DNA of 64,000 nucleotides from Impatiens glandulifera (GCF_907164915.1 NC_061868.1:28143819-28207818), one strand, 5' to 3'. Positions 1-12,326 are shown, counted from the stretch's first letter. Program-made: numbers and translations. The notes: a model not told the origin generated them from the letters alone.

Positions 1-59
1 AAAAAATAAAATTCGCAATTGGGTGTAGCCAAAATATAGAAGGATTGCTACAGGTGAAA

Positions 60-330
60 ACGCGGCCTAAGTCTGGGAGTCTTGGTCCCATATCTAAATT
101 TCTCGGTCGTGGGACTTGAAAGTCTCGGTCCTAAGTCAGACCTCTTGGTTTTAGGTGAGAATACTCAGGTGGAAATTTCTGTCCTTACTAAAGAACACCA
201 GTCTCAAGGCTTGGTCCTAACTAAAGAACATTAGTCCTTGGTCTCGGTCCTAGGTCAATTATCTTGATTCTTGATCTCGGTCAGGACCAAGGATTCTCGG
301 TCCTCTTCTTTCTCCTCAGTCCTATAGGAC
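60..330. repeat. Degenerate CTCGGTCC-rich repeat
   Basis: The words TCTCGGTCC, CTTGGTCC and TAGGTC recur about every 15-40 bases, with variants such as CTCGGTCGTGG and CTCGGTCAGGACC. The copies are too diverged for a fixed unit length. It is probably a local amplification inside an old retroelement; no function can be inferred. Confidence 0.45.
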
Positions 331-1616
331 TTGGTCCAAGAGAACCGACTGCTCTTCATTTGGTATGAAGATTGCAGGTTTGTAACTTTTGATTATGTAA
401 GTTGCTAACAACTCATATGGATGTAGGGATCATAATCACTAATCCTAAACACGATCAATCGAGCTCTAAGTCGATCAATTTCTCAATCCGATTTCTAAGG
501 AAAGAATTGTGAACTTTAGATTTAGACCATCTCATGGCCTAAATGTTGTTTCAACAGTTTTGAAATTATGTTTATAGTCGAACACAACCAAAACAAGAAC
601 ATCAATCAAGCTCTGTAACAACTTCAAAACTGAAATTCAAACTCAATTATTTTTAAATTTCAATTGGATAAAAAATGATCGGCATGTTTGTTTTATGATT
701 TGGAAATCATCCTAACCTTTTTAAAAACATGTTAGGCAGCTAATTGAATGAAAATTCAAGCTTAAAACTCAAGAACATGAAATTCAAAATTTCCAGATTT
801 TAAAACTAAATTCGAATTTTTTTGATTTAGGTTGAAATGATGAAATCTCTTTCGGAAAAAAACTTAGAAAACAATTAGAGATTGGTTTCAACTATAAAAA
901 GCATGAAATTGAGCCCTAAGTTAGATCAACACGATCAAACTTGGAGAAATTTGATTTTGAATCACAATTCAAATTACCGTAGGTCTAGAAGCTTACTAGC
1001 GATTGGAAACACTCCAATCATCTGTAGGAAGCTTTCTCAAGCCTTGGATCGAAGGCTATATCGACGAAACAATTTCTTCAAAAAGATAGTCGTTGGAGTT
1101 CTTAGAAATTATTCGATTTGTCTGTAATCTTTGGATTATGTTTGATGGATTGGAATAAGAACTTCTAAAGACTATTTAAACTCGAGCTAGATCGGTTTTA
1201 TAGTCGAATTCAATTTCGATTTTGCTTCTAAAGTTATTCTTCTCCGTTTCTGTTTTGTCCTCGACAGCCTAGGTCTAGAGTAGGTTTTGACTTTTAATCC
1301 TAATGGAAATGTTGGCAAGGAGGAGACGTGCACGTTGTTGAAAAAATGGAGGGATAAGGTTGAGTAATGATGGAGATAAGATTTCTAAACGGATCGTCGA
1401 CGTCGATCGCGAGCCTCCGGCATCCGTCCTATCGACCGGGAAAGACAAACAAAACTACATCGTTTCATTTAATATGAAATGTGTCGTTGCGTTCCATTGG
1501 TGGTTCGTTAGTGATTAAATGATTGGGCTAACAGGGTTAGCGTCCCGTTAGCTGATCCGATGTGGACCCAGGCTCGCGTTTCCTTAGTTACAACCTGCAA
1601 CGCGACGTGTTTCAAG

Positions 1617-1640
1617 GCGCTGGATATGAAAATCCAGCGC
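1617..1640. other. Perfect 9-bp hairpin
   Basis: GCGCTGGAT is followed by a 6-nt spacer (ATGAAA) and its exact reverse complement ATCCAGCGC. The phrase GCTGATCCGATG occurs just after the hairpin and again about 90 bases upstream, so the hairpin lies in a small direct duplication. It is GC-rich next to an AT-rich island and could mark an element boundary or a 3'-end signal. Confidence 0.45.
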
Positions 1641-1699
1641 TGATCCGATGGATGAAATCCATGTTGTAACCAATTCCTTTATTTTCGGCCACATTGGAT

Positions 1700-3655
1700 C
1701 GTTAGTTTTTATTGTTAATAAAAAAAGTTATTTAAAATCGAATTTTAACCATTTTCTTTCATTTATCTTCACCAAATTAATACACAAAAATTATTTTGAC
1801 AAGATAATAAAAATTATGTTTATTTATTTTATTTTGGGGTATTTATTGGTTATTTATTAATCGTTTTAAACTATAAATTATACATAATTTATGTTTAAAA
1901 TCATAATTAAATCATTTCACCCCTTTTTTGGTTTTAATTTGGGTAAAATAAATACAATATTTTAACCTCAATTTAATTTATTTATTTTTATTTAATTTTT
2001 ATAAATAATGTTTAATTATCACAATAATTTACTCTTAACACCCCCTTTGTATTATTTTAAATTAAAAAAATTAAAAATATTATTATACGTTAATTTTTCA
2101 TTCTTATAATAATAATTACTTCTTTTAGAGGGTTGAACTTCATTATGAAATTTTAATATTTTAATTGCTAGAGCACTTATTACTGTTCATATCATTTTAT
2201 AAATTGTGTATATATATATTTTGTAATTTAGATTTTGAATAACTATATATATTATATAAAATTTTCATACCTATATAAAAAGTTATTATAAAAATAATTA
2301 AATCTCTTGTATTAATAAGAAATACAATTTTTTTTTGGTTAATAATGAATACAAATAATTAAATTTATTGTTATAATTTTTCATAATATATTATATAAAT
2401 TTATTAATAAAAATAATTTTATTTTTTCCTCTTATATATAAATATATCTTATTCTAATTAAAAATATTTCTCACGTCATTTATTTTTTAATATATAATAG
2501 TTTTATAATATTACATATTTATTTATATAATTTATATATAAATATTTATATTATATTTTTCCTAACTAAATTTCTTTTTTTAAAATATTATATATATATA
2601 TATATTTTCTTATTTAAAATTTTTTATGTATATAATATTCTAATTTAATATATTAAGATTTTATTTATATATAAATATAATAAAAGAATAAAATATTTAT
2701 ATAAAATTAATGATGATAAAGATTATTTTTTAATCTCATCATTTATTTAAATTAATTAATTTTTTCTATTATATATATATATATATATATAATATAGTAT
2801 TTAATTAATATATTTATATGATTAGTAAGAATATATATATATATAAAGGAAAAAAAATTAACTATGAAAAAAATGAAAGAGAAATTAGTAATATATATAT
2901 ATATATTTTAAAAGAGAAAAATTAATTAAAAATAAAAAATTATGAATAAAAAAAACCTTTATTTCATATCTTAATTTTTCTCATTATTATATAAATTTAT
3001 TAATAAAATTAATTTTTTAAAACTTTTTTTCTCTTATTTGAATTAAAAATATTTTTTTCTCATTTACTTTTCAATAAATAAGAATTATATAAATTTATAT
3101 ATTTATTTAATTATTTAATTTTATATATAAATATTTATATTATATTTTTCTTAACTAAAACAAATTAAAAACAATACAAAATACATTTTTGTGTTTTCTC
3201 TCTCTCTATATATATATATCTTTTTTCTTCTTATTTTTTAAGATATATGTATATAATATTATGATTTAATATGTTAAATATTTTATTTATATGTAGATAT
3301 AATAAGTGAATACAATATTTATATAAAATTAATTAAAATAATAAGAGAATAAAACATTTATATATAAATTATTTTCTACTCTCAATGTCTTCTTCCTAAT
3401 TAATTTCTTTTTTATTTTTTATATCATATATATAATATAGTATTTAATTTAATATATTTATATGATTAATATATATATATATATAAATATATATATTAGG
3501 AAAAATAAATTAATATACAAAAAAAATAAATTAGGAAGATAAATATGTTAAGTAATATTATATATTTTAATATAAATATTATTAATAAAAAAAATAAATT
3601 TTATATTACTAGTGTAAAAAGAAATATATCTATATAAAATATATATGAAATAGAA

Positions 3656-3701
<46 letters not shown>

Positions 3702-3720
3702 TAATTAAGAGAAAACATAA
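1700..3720. repeat. Very AT-rich island with ~600-bp tandem duplication
   Basis: This stretch is almost entirely A and T. A block starting near 2388 (ATTATATAAATTTATTAATA) recurs near 2986. The order of landmarks that follows is the same in both copies: TATAAATATTTATATTATAT, a TA run, a TGTATATAATATT word, an ATTTATATAAAATTAAT word, an ATATAGTATTTAATT word and TATTTATATGATTA. This makes two tandem units, about 2385-2980 and 2985-3560, offset by about 598 bases. No coding region is present. It may be AT-rich satellite-like sequence or a matrix-attachment type region; nothing in the sequence decides. Confidence 0.6.
3660..3697. repeat. (TA)n microsatellite
   Basis: This is an uninterrupted run of about 19 TA units inside the AT-rich island. 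Confidence 0.9.
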
Positions 3721-3808
3721 TTAAAATAAATAAATTAAAAAAAGAAAAGTTACTGTGATATATTGTGGAGATGTGCATGTGTACACCTTCTACATCTAAA
3801 ATTAAGAG

Positions 3809-3809
<1 letters not shown>

Positions 3810-3882
<73 letters not shown>
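3810..3882. repeat. (TA)n microsatellite, 73 bp
   Basis: This is an uninterrupted TA run. It generates a spurious low-complexity Ile/Tyr frame on the minus strand. Confidence 0.9.
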
Positions 3883-3884
<2 letters not shown>

Positions 3885-5035
3885 AATAAGCATGCTAGAT
3901 AGACATGGGTTGTTGCAGCCCTGGTCAACCTGCAACCCTGGTCAACCTAGGTAGCCTATGCCTTTTGGGTTGTAGTCTTATGTTGAAGGTTATGATTGGA
4001 CAAAATTTTTTGGCTTCAAACGGGGAAGAGACGAGGAAGAGAGGCATTGATGGTGGACTATGGTCGGAAACAATTAGTAATAAGATTTGGACTATCCTTC
4101 ACATTTTTCTTTATAAATGTCATCAGGGGCCGTGGCTGGGGCACGGTGATTGATCAGATATGCAACCACCTTGGCCACCCTTTTCCACAAGCGGAGTCGG
4201 ATCATTTGTGTAAAAATATGTATTGAATGATGTATCTTTAATAAAACAAAGTAGTTTTATAAAAAAATTATCATATTGGGATTTGATTTTCTCCCTCTTC
4301 ATTACTGTTATTTCATATTAGTATATTAGTTAGTAGTGGGAGCCGTTAGCACAAAGAACCAGACTTAAAAAATATGAAATCTTCGTAAGACTAAAAAGCG
4401 GCTGGAAAGAAATATTGAAATGTTATCAAAGTTCATACACCTAATATCATATGTATAATCAATAAAATGCTTGTTGAATTTTCTTTGAATGAAGTTCAAA
4501 AGAATTGAAATGATAACAAAATAAACACATACAATAAAACTAATTTGATTATCTAATTCAAACTTGCGTTATCATTCACAAGTCTTAAAGTAATTCACTA
4601 TTTTATGAGTACGTACAGGGGAGATTTTTGCTCTTCTAAAAAATAACATTGTCTGCGACTTTGATATTAATTTGGCATACCTATGTGAAAATTAATTAAG
4701 ATTCTTGTTTCACTTTTCAAATTTTATAAATAAAAGGTTCAAATGATAAATCATGGAAGGTAAATTTACGTTTTCGTCACTTGAATTTTAAAACAAATGA
4801 TGACGACATGAAAGTTATTGATTGAGGTTAAATTATTGAGATTATATTGTATTAAATTGTTTTTTTATATTGTAACATGGTTTTGTTAAGTTTGTGTATA
4901 TTGTTTCATTGATTTTAAAGGGTTGGACAATGAATATATTTGGAGAACGTTAAGGCACATACAATAGAAGATTAGGAATAAAAAAAATCAATGTCACTTT
5001 TATAAATTAGGTGAAAGGTTGAATAGTGTTTTTTT
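3883..5035. other. Gene-free stretch
   Basis: Nothing recognisable was found. A 17-base direct repeat (GCAGCCCTGGTCAACCT, with GCAACCCTGGTCAACCT following it) lies near 3916-3950. Two overlapping short frames at 3905-4226 have no motif I know and are not called. Confidence 0.4.
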
Positions 5036-5039
5036 ATAG

Positions 5040-6190
5040 TGTATAAGGTAAAAAAAAAGAAGATAAACATCGTGATCTTTATGTGAAAAACAAGCGTGCT
5101 GAAACACGATTTGGTTGTGAGACTAAAATGATGATTAGTCGTTGAAGCAAATTATGCGTGGTCCAATTTATGAAAGAGCATAATTGTTGTCTCACAAGTA
5201 TAGACAAAACACATTTTCTTATATCCTATATGAAAATATCTTCTTCTATGGCGATATAAATTGAGATTGTCAGTTTCCTTTAAAGCATCTCATGATTTTA
5301 TGGCAAGACAACTAGGTGAGAGAGAGTTCTTAAGTTTTATCTCTAAAGATTACAAAAAAATATTTGCGTTCTAAAATAATTAGAAATATGATGGTTCGTG
5401 ATACAAGATGTGTATTATAATATTTACAAAAACAACAGTTGCAGTATTTTTTTTCTTTATTATTCAAGTAGATAAAGATGACTTAATAACTAATATTTTT
5501 TGGTATAATCCTAAGATAAGAGCTGGTTATGGTTATTTTGGAGATGTTACTTCTTTTGACACAACCTATAAGAAAACAATGAAGGTCGTTGAATTGCATT
5601 GTTTGTAGGTGTTAATCATTATAAGAAAAAAATTAATGTTTGGTGTAGCTTTATCGTATGAGGAAACATTTATATCATTCGAGTGGTTGTTTGATACATT
5701 AGTAGAGATATGAGTGAGAAAAAACAACAAGTATTCTCACATATCAAGATGCAGCCATGCCAAAGACATTTGCTCTAAGATGGCCTCAGACACATCATCC
5801 TTTGTGCATTTGAAACATGTATCAAAATACTTCTATATACATTTGAGTGGTGTTTTTTTAGTTTAAATAGTTTTCTAAAGATTTTTCCTTTTGTGTATAT
5901 GATTATGATGAAGAGAAAGATTTTATTGCAGCTTTGAACCAGATGTTGACTCGGTATTCATTACAAGAAAATGATTGGTTGCGGTGAATGTTTTTGATAA
6001 GGAGAAAATGGGCTTTGGTGTATGACTAACACATGTTTTGCGCGGACATGACTACGATCAAAGAGTGAGAGCATGAATGACATTGTGAAAAGATATGTCA
6101 CGTATAAACACACATTTTTTGACTTCTTTAATTATTTCAAAAGACAACTTGAGGATCATCGATACAAAGAGTTAAGAAGGTAAAACATGG
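5040..6190 (+). pseudogene. FAR1/FRS-type MULE-derived transposase fragment, broken
   Basis: Conceptual translation across frames recovers the order of a FAR1-RELATED SEQUENCE protein. A FAR1 DNA-binding-like part (about 5090-5260) has a C..K.. motif followed by a segment resembling the family's KEHNH (here KEHNCCL). Next come a QLGEREFLSF-like linker and then the transposase core near 5460-5610, which reads VDKDDLITNIFWYNPKIRA and then YGYFGDVTSFDTTY, including the aspartate of the FDTTY motif. Later pieces near 6040-6180 (ESMNDIVKRY, FFDFFNYF) match the family's C-terminal part. Many stops and frameshifts separate these pieces, so it cannot encode a working protein. FRS genes and MULEs share this domain, so a dead transposon or a dead domesticated copy are both possible. 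It sits directly left of the truncated end of a long LTR. Confidence 0.7.
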
Positions 6191-7439
6191 TCTAAATTAA
6201 CTGCTTCATTTTTAGAATTTCCAATTGAAATTTTGAAGAAAGAAAGTACTACTTATATCTATAACGTATATAAATGTTTACAAAATGAGTCGTGCAAATC
6301 TCATGTATTCACAGATTAAGGGTTTGGTGCCAGGTTATACATGGGGAAAGGGTCGTAGTAGCTATGTCCTGTGGGATAGTCTCTACTTGACTCGAATTTG
6401 GTTTGTGAAGCTATATTACACGTTTGAATTCTAAGTTAAGAATTCGTTTTCTTGTGTATATCCTAACCTTGTATCTAATGCATAAAGAGTAATCCTAACT
6501 CTAATTAAATTTCAATAAAGGTTGACATCAAACTATTAGAATTCTCTTGGTTTCCATCATCATGTCTTAAGTCTATTTAACATGATGCCCTATGTTTATT
6601 CCAGAAATGACGCTGAACTCTCATTAGGTGTTTCTAAACATAAGAAGACATAACAAAAATCTTGAATGCTCTCTCTATTCACACATGTGAACCACAATAT
6701 GAACTCCTCGCTTTGCATATCTGCTTGGAAGTATTCTTGATGATTTGAATTGTGAATTATCATAAAAAAAGTCTTCACGAGTGTATTGGGCATGGATTAA
6801 AGATCGAAAAGGGGAATTGGATCCCCGTCTTATGCGACAACTGAAATCAAGAAATTTCCTAAAAGGTTGGAAAATCTCGAATAAAGTCTTTGTGCACGTC
6901 GAACGTATTTTAGAAATAATTTGCACTTGAATTCAGAGCTTTTCGGGGTTACCAGACTCCTTATATTACTCCGTTAAAATGAGTGTTTTTTCCAAAAGTG
7001 TTTAAAAATTCTGAAAATTTTAAGGGAAGTCAAAAATAATTTTGTGAACTACTGCAAAAAATTCAATATTTTCTAAGTCATAGAGTTCAAGATACGAGCA
7101 TTTCAAAATAAGCCATTTTTCAAACGAGTCTAAAAAATTATATATAAATATTATTATTGCTAAAAACAATATTTTTGTCCATCCTTGAATTTTTGGAATT
7201 TTTCTAAAATCATTTAGAGGCTCCATTTGAATAAATAATATTGTTTGGTATAAAGGAACCAAACAATCACTAGGGAATTTCACAAAAACATAGATATTGA
7301 AACTTTATATCCAAAATTGGACAAATATAAAGTTTAAGAGTCAAATTGGACATGAACAATAGTTCAAGTGGTGAATTGATTCAAATTCATTGAAAATAAT
7401 CATAATCTGGGAATTTAGGTTAAAATTACACAAACAAGA

Positions 7440-7468
7440 GGTTGGAATAGGGCTACAAACGAACCGAA
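7440..7468. repeat. hAT left target duplication and terminal inverted repeat
   Basis: GGTTGGAA at 7440-7447 is the target copy. The terminal inverted repeat starts at 7448 and extends about 20 bases before diverging from its partner. Confidence 0.85.
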
Positions 7469-7555
7469 TCGAACCGAATAATACAAAAATATGATATTCG
7501 AGCTCGAGCTTGAAAATTATGAATGGTATTCGAATTCGATTCGAAGTTCGAAAAT

Positions 7556-7933
7556 TCAATAAAATTTGGCTACAAGTAACAAAGGTGACATAGTTGTGTC
7601 TACAATTTCGAAGCCTAACAATAGTTGTTGTTGTTTGATTGTTTCCTGAAGCTTCTTTTTAGACTCCAAGTGTTGACCACAATGATCTAAGTGTCGTTTT
7701 AAGTGTGATGTAGTACCTGACTTCATTTTTGCGAGGAGTAGATGACAATGTTTACACTTGTATTTGTCTTCAACCTCAATCATATCTGACCATACTTGAG
7801 ATCTTTTCTGTCTCTTAGCCTTGTGTAATAAATTATCATTCTCTATCACAATATCCTCTTGATTTGCAATCTCATTTGAATCCAACGAAGCTTGAACGTT
7901 GGCTGAATTTGCTGCTGGAGAGGAATCAGACAT
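7556..7933 (-). CDS. BED zinc-finger N-terminus of a hAT transposase (fragment)
   Basis: This 125-residue frame encodes the DNA-binding head of a plant hAT transposase. Residues 1-40 are Ser/Asn-rich and acidic. A basic patch KAKRQKRSQVW (about 38-48) leads into a BED finger with C60-x2-C63 (YKCKHCH), followed by HLKRHLDHC giving H77/H81 and C85. A Gln-rich tail follows (about 91-105). The BED consensus (aromatic, CxxC, H-x3/5-[HC]) is met. Homologous transposases are 600 residues or more, so the catalytic body is missing; the last ~15 residues probably read into an intron or non-homologous sequence. The frame lies just inside the left terminal inverted repeat and is transcribed toward it. 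It might still bind DNA, but nothing shows it is expressed. Confidence 0.75.
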   Translation of the reverse strand: MSDSSPAANSANVQASLDSNEIANQEDIVIENDNLLHKAKRQKRSQVWSDMIEVEDKYKCKHCHLLLAKMKSGTTSHLKRHLDHCGQHLESKKKLQETIKQQQLLLGFEIVDTTMSPLLLVAKFY

Positions 7934-8113
7934 ACCTGAAAAAGTTAATCATCAAGACATTAGAAAATGCAATAATGACAAAGATGAAGCTCATTATGCA
8001 GAAATTATGCATAAAAGCTCATTTATATAAGGCTTTGAATACAATCTGTATATTCACTAAAATAAATCCCACCCTAGAGTATAAAATTTAAGAAGTACAA
8101 TGAAATCAACCAT

Positions 8114-9300
8114 CATAGGAAGTAAAACAACATTAGGTATCTAAATGTGCATAAGTAATTGACAAGACTGGCAAAAATTAAGATCCATGTTTGCAAAAAC
8201 CCACTATAGGCAACAGGGAAAAAGAGGAAATCTACAGTATTTGATCACCTCGGCAAAGTTGCCATGAATACATATCTTAAAAAACTTCAAAGAAAAATGT
8301 TAAACAAAACAAAGAGAAACCAGTAACAAACTAAACCCAAGAAAAACTTTTGGGATGATTTACCTATCAGAGTAACTATGACAATAAAGCATCATCTGGA
8401 TGTAAATCCATAGCCTTTTAGGAATGTAATCATCATGTAGGTAACAATTATAGTTCTCAAAAACATTATAAACAGACCCAAATCAGTTATCAATCTGAAA
8501 TCACAACAATTCTTATACCTGAATGATTTTTTAGAAATATCTTAATATGAAACCATAAATCACTGAAGATGTTAAATGAATGATAATATTCAGTTCCCTA
8601 TCAGAGTAACTAAGTAACTATGACATTAAAGCTTCATCCAGATGTAAATCCATAGCCTTTTTGGAATATAATCATCGTGTAGGGAACTATTATAATTACA
8701 AATGCAACATTCAACCAAAAACGTAGATCTATCAAATTATGCATAAATCTTTACTGATAGAGCTCTTAACTTTCAAAAGATTGTAATACCATCGGAAGAA
8801 TGAGAATGAGATTTTATCTATCTGTATAATTCATCAAAACACAATCAACAATCATAAAATGCACATGTACACAATTCAAAATACCTAAAGCAATGTTTTC
8901 TGTATAATGATGCCCAAAAAGTTTAATCGAAAATAGATAGATATAGTACCTGGACCGCTGGACGGGGATTTGGTTGTCTTGGCCGTGACTGTCATAGGAA
9001 GTAAAACAACATTAGGTATCTGAAATAATACCTAATAGGGAACTACTTAGTATAAGTAAATGTCTTAATGATTTGTACAGTTAGGTTAAAAATAACAAAA
9101 ACGGGTGTTCATATAAACCCTTATGCTATTATAGCTCTTTCAGAACAACAAAAACATAAAACAATGACTAAACAAATGAAAGTGAGGAGAAAAAAGGATG
9201 CATACCTGGGATGGTGGATTTGGATCGGTGAAAACCTAGGATCGGTGGAAACCTAGGATCGGTGGAAACCTAGGATCAGTGGGATTTGGATTTGGAGTCG
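8114..9300. repeat. Internal direct repeats of the hAT element
   Basis: Two pairs of repeats are visible. ATAGGAAGTAAAACAACATT occurs near 8115 and 8995. A block of about 80 bp beginning CTATCAGAGTAACTA and ending near TGTAGG occurs at about 8365-8440 and 8597-8683. In addition AAACCTAGGATCGGTGG is tandemly repeated at about 9230-9285. No reading frame covers this part, so it is the non-coding remainder of the transposon. Confidence 0.65.
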
Positions 9301-9689
9301 ATTGGTGGAATGGTGGGATGGTGGGATCTGGATTCTGGATTTGGAGTTGGATCAATGGGATTTGGATTTTGGATGGTGAGAATCGTGAGATGGTGGGATG
9401 GTGGGCCGCGGAAGAGTTTGACAGAAAGGAGGAGAGAGGATAGAGAATAGAGATTAACAATGTATAACAAATAACAATGTATAAAGTATAAACTAATAAA
9501 AAAAATAAAAAAATAAAAAATAAATATTAAATGAAAGTTCGCGAGCGGCTCGTGAATAATCGAACAAAATAATTTGGGTTCGAGTTCGGCTCGAAATATT
9601 ATCGAACATATTCGAATTCGGCTCGAATTCGATAGATTCGAACTCGAATCAAATATATATAGAGCCGGCTCGAAAAGCTCGTGAGACAG

Positions 9690-9718
9690 CTCGGTTCGTT
9701 TGCACCTCTAGGTTGGAT
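9690..9718. repeat. hAT right terminal inverted repeat and target duplication
   Basis: The inverted repeat ends at 9710 with CACCTCTA. It is followed by GGTTGGAT (9711-9718), the second target copy. Confidence 0.85.
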
Positions 9719-12326
9719 TGTCAATTTAACTTAGAATTAAAACATTAATTCAAAATTAAAGTTTCAGGCATATTAAAATGTTTAAAAAGTCCTAGGGCCA
9801 AAATGAATGCACCTCAACACTTTAGGAAATCAGAAATGATAAAATTTGTAAAGGATGCAGGGGACTTCGTCGTCTTCCTCGCGTCCTCTTCCGCCTCGTC
9901 GGTTCCCGACGCCATAGATGCTCCGAGATTTTATGTGAGATTGGACAACAGAAGTCGCCTAAAAATTATCTTCGTCTTAGTCGTTTAGATGATGCCTAAT
10001 TCGTGATTGGAATCCAACGTCGAAGAACTAAAGCGGACTCTGTTCTTTTGATATGGAAATAAATCTTCCAACTGATCATCTCTCCTCCTCGCTAGTGTTT
10101 AAGAATTATGGAGCTCGTTAATACGAATGCTCGCTCATCTATCGGAGATCTTCGGGAGGTATTTTGGAATATCGGAACGAAGAATAGAGGAATCGAAGGA
10201 GGATTTCTCTACATATTTGGAAATTGAACGAAGATTACCTTCCGTAACTCGTTCGTCAAGGCAATCATCCTACAATCGATGTGAGAGTCTTCTTCGCCTT
10301 CTAGAGATTTGATCATGCATTCACTACGACAAGGAGGTGTTCTAAAACTCTTTCGAAAAATTGGTCGACAATTCTTCCTACGACAACCAATACTTGCTGA
10401 TTCCGGCAAGTTTAAGTTTGAGAAACGAGGCTAGTCTAGACCTAGCCTCTTCCTAGAACTAGACTCAATCTACTTAGACTCTTGTAGCTAAGGTAAACCA
10501 AGTATTCAAACATTATTCAGCAATTCATCAATTAATAACAAATTATAAATTAATCAACCAATTACATGAGTACAACTTAACATCGACATCGGTGTACAGA
10601 ACCATCGTCTCAAATGGATTACAAACATAGAACATAGAGACCTACCTATAAGAGCTAATGAACCAAAGGAACTGTCGCTAGATCGAACTCACGTCTCGAC
10701 GGAATCTCCTTGACCTTGTTCTTGAATTTGTTGCTTTCTCCCAAAGCATATTCTCTCTCTAAGTATCATTGGAAAACTTACAAATGATCAACCATGCTTC
10801 AATTGAATGAGATAATATCCTTATATACTTATTAGGAAATGGTATATTTGGAAAATTTAATTATGGAGTTGGCTCAACCGACAACTCACTAGTGGCTACC
10901 TCACACTGAGTTCTAGCTCATTTTGGATTAGACCAAGTCCTATGTGTAGGTAGCCCGTTCACATTCGTTCTCCAATTTGAAAAATCTCAATTGATGGAGT
11001 GTGGCCCAAGTTAACACATTTTTAAAGTTAGGCTTTTTTTGAGTTTTTGGTTTCAATCAACATGGATCAATAACTTTTGACTCAGGATACCTTTGTGGAT
11101 GATTCATGGTGTATTGAAAAGGTATTGAGGTTGGATAATTGTTTCGTTTTTTCCATTAAATTTGAAACAATCCGCAGGTGTATGCAATTCTCGATGAACC
11201 TTGTGGGTCTAGAAAGAAATAGTCTGGCGTACGGCCTACCTAACGTGGACTATAGGATGAGACATGAGTGCTACTTATTAACAAATGAAAACCAACTTAA
11301 AGATATTTCCAATGGTAACTCATTTGTATGAAATGGACAAGTGAGTGCAAAGATATGATTTTTCAAATTCACACCATAGTTCGCTCCAAAACTGAGTGGG
11401 TGAACTTACATCGGCGCTGAATTGAACACCTTAATCGTTGAATAGAGACACGAGATTAATGTCATTCAAACACACTGTGTCTTATCTTTCCAACCGTATG
11501 TCACAATCAAAATTTGAAGCTCTATAGCTTTAGTTATGAATTTTACACTGTAAGCATGTCCGGTTTGATTCAGCCTTGGTCACATTGTATTGTACCACCA
11601 ATTTCGAGGGTTTTCGAGCTTTGAATCAATTTTGGATATAAAAATATAATGTAAAAGACTCTCCAAGCTTTCAAAATAATCCAAGATCATCTAACTCCAT
11701 TGAATATAGCGATCTTGGTGATTTTTTAAAGTTGGGGATTCTTGCAGAATTTCTTCAAGAAATAAAAGCGCCAAACATGTGCATTTTATTTTTTTTTCAA
11801 ATAATCCGTTCCTGGCGTTAGCATGACGTCAGTGTCCGTATTTTGAATTCTTTTAAGGCGCACAGTCAAATTCGCTGACTTCTTTTGACTCGATCGGTTC
11901 AACTCGGTTTTGACTTTTTTGTCCTTTAGAAGGCTTCTATACAAAATTTCAACCATCAATATTATTTACAATTTTTTTTATTGGTTTATCTGAACATATC
12001 AAATATTCTGAATTTTAGCTTTTTATGAAAAATGACGTTTGGATGCACAAACAAATTCCGAGCTAGTTGTTTGGTACATTTTTTCAAATTCAATATTATA
12101 CACAAGGTTAATGATTTTTTAAACTGGTCATTCTGAAGGTACAAAAACATCTCAAACTTGAGTATTTTTGAAAATTGGCATTTGGATCGTTATTTAGGGG
12201 TCGTTTTAAGCCAATTTTGAAATGTAATTTTGATTTTTCTCCTCTAGTTCAATAATCAACTATGATCATCATAATAAACCGGACACATTTATTTTAATTT
12301 CGGGATGTAAAAATTTAGCGTCTACA

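Larger units (their letters stand above)
1..1700. other. Gene-free stretch, probably decayed retroelement sequence
   Basis: No coding region can be supported here. Short open frames lack recognisable motifs. The base composition is moderate compared with the very AT-rich island that follows. Parts of the stretch (about 400-1250) read like plant LTR or leader sequence, but I could not align it to any other element in the window. Confidence 0.4.
7448..9710. mobile_element. hAT-superfamily DNA transposon, non-autonomous (2263 bp)
   Basis: The left end reads TAGGGCTACAAACGAACCGA and the right end, reverse-complemented, reads TAGAGGTGCAAACGAACCGA: 17 of 20 positions match. The element is flanked by GGTTGGAA (7440-7447) and GGTTGGAT (9711-9718), an 8-bp target duplication with one mismatch, as expected for hAT. 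The flanking LTR sequence continues across the insertion when compared with the uninterrupted copy at 13400-13620. Subterminal regions are rich in TTCGAA/CTCGAG-type words. Only an N-terminal BED zinc-finger exon is recognisable inside; the RNase H-like catalytic and dimerisation regions are absent, so movement would need a transposase supplied in trans. Confidence 0.85.
6306..12326 (-). mobile_element. Long (~3.75 kb) LTR of a Tat/Ogre-like Ty3 family, minus orientation, interrupted by a hAT
   Basis: Read on the minus strand the LTR starts TGTAGACGCTAAATTTTTAC at 12326. It aligns with the start of the plus-strand LTR at 38029 (TGTAGATACTCAATTTTTAC). Its 3' portion (plus coordinates 7330 down to 6306) aligns over about 1 kb with 13590-14640; shared words include CCAATTTTGGATATAAAGTT, TAACCCCGAAAAG and CCCTTAATC. 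Homology stops near 6306, roughly 30 bases before the end of the plus-strand copy, so the LTR end is missing. Subtracting the 2263-bp hAT insertion and one 8-bp target copy leaves about 3.75 kb, long even for plant LTRs but in the range of Tat/Ogre elements. No internal region belonging to it is visible, so it may be a solo LTR or a truncated end. Confidence 0.7.

Noticed and set aside
3750..3935. Minus-strand frame with a long Ile/Tyr run
   Set aside because: It is generated by the TA microsatellite.
9236..9470. Pro/Ser-rich minus-strand frames near the right end of the hAT
   Set aside because: They come from the GGATTTGG/GGTGGGATGG low-complexity repeats and overlap each other in different frames.
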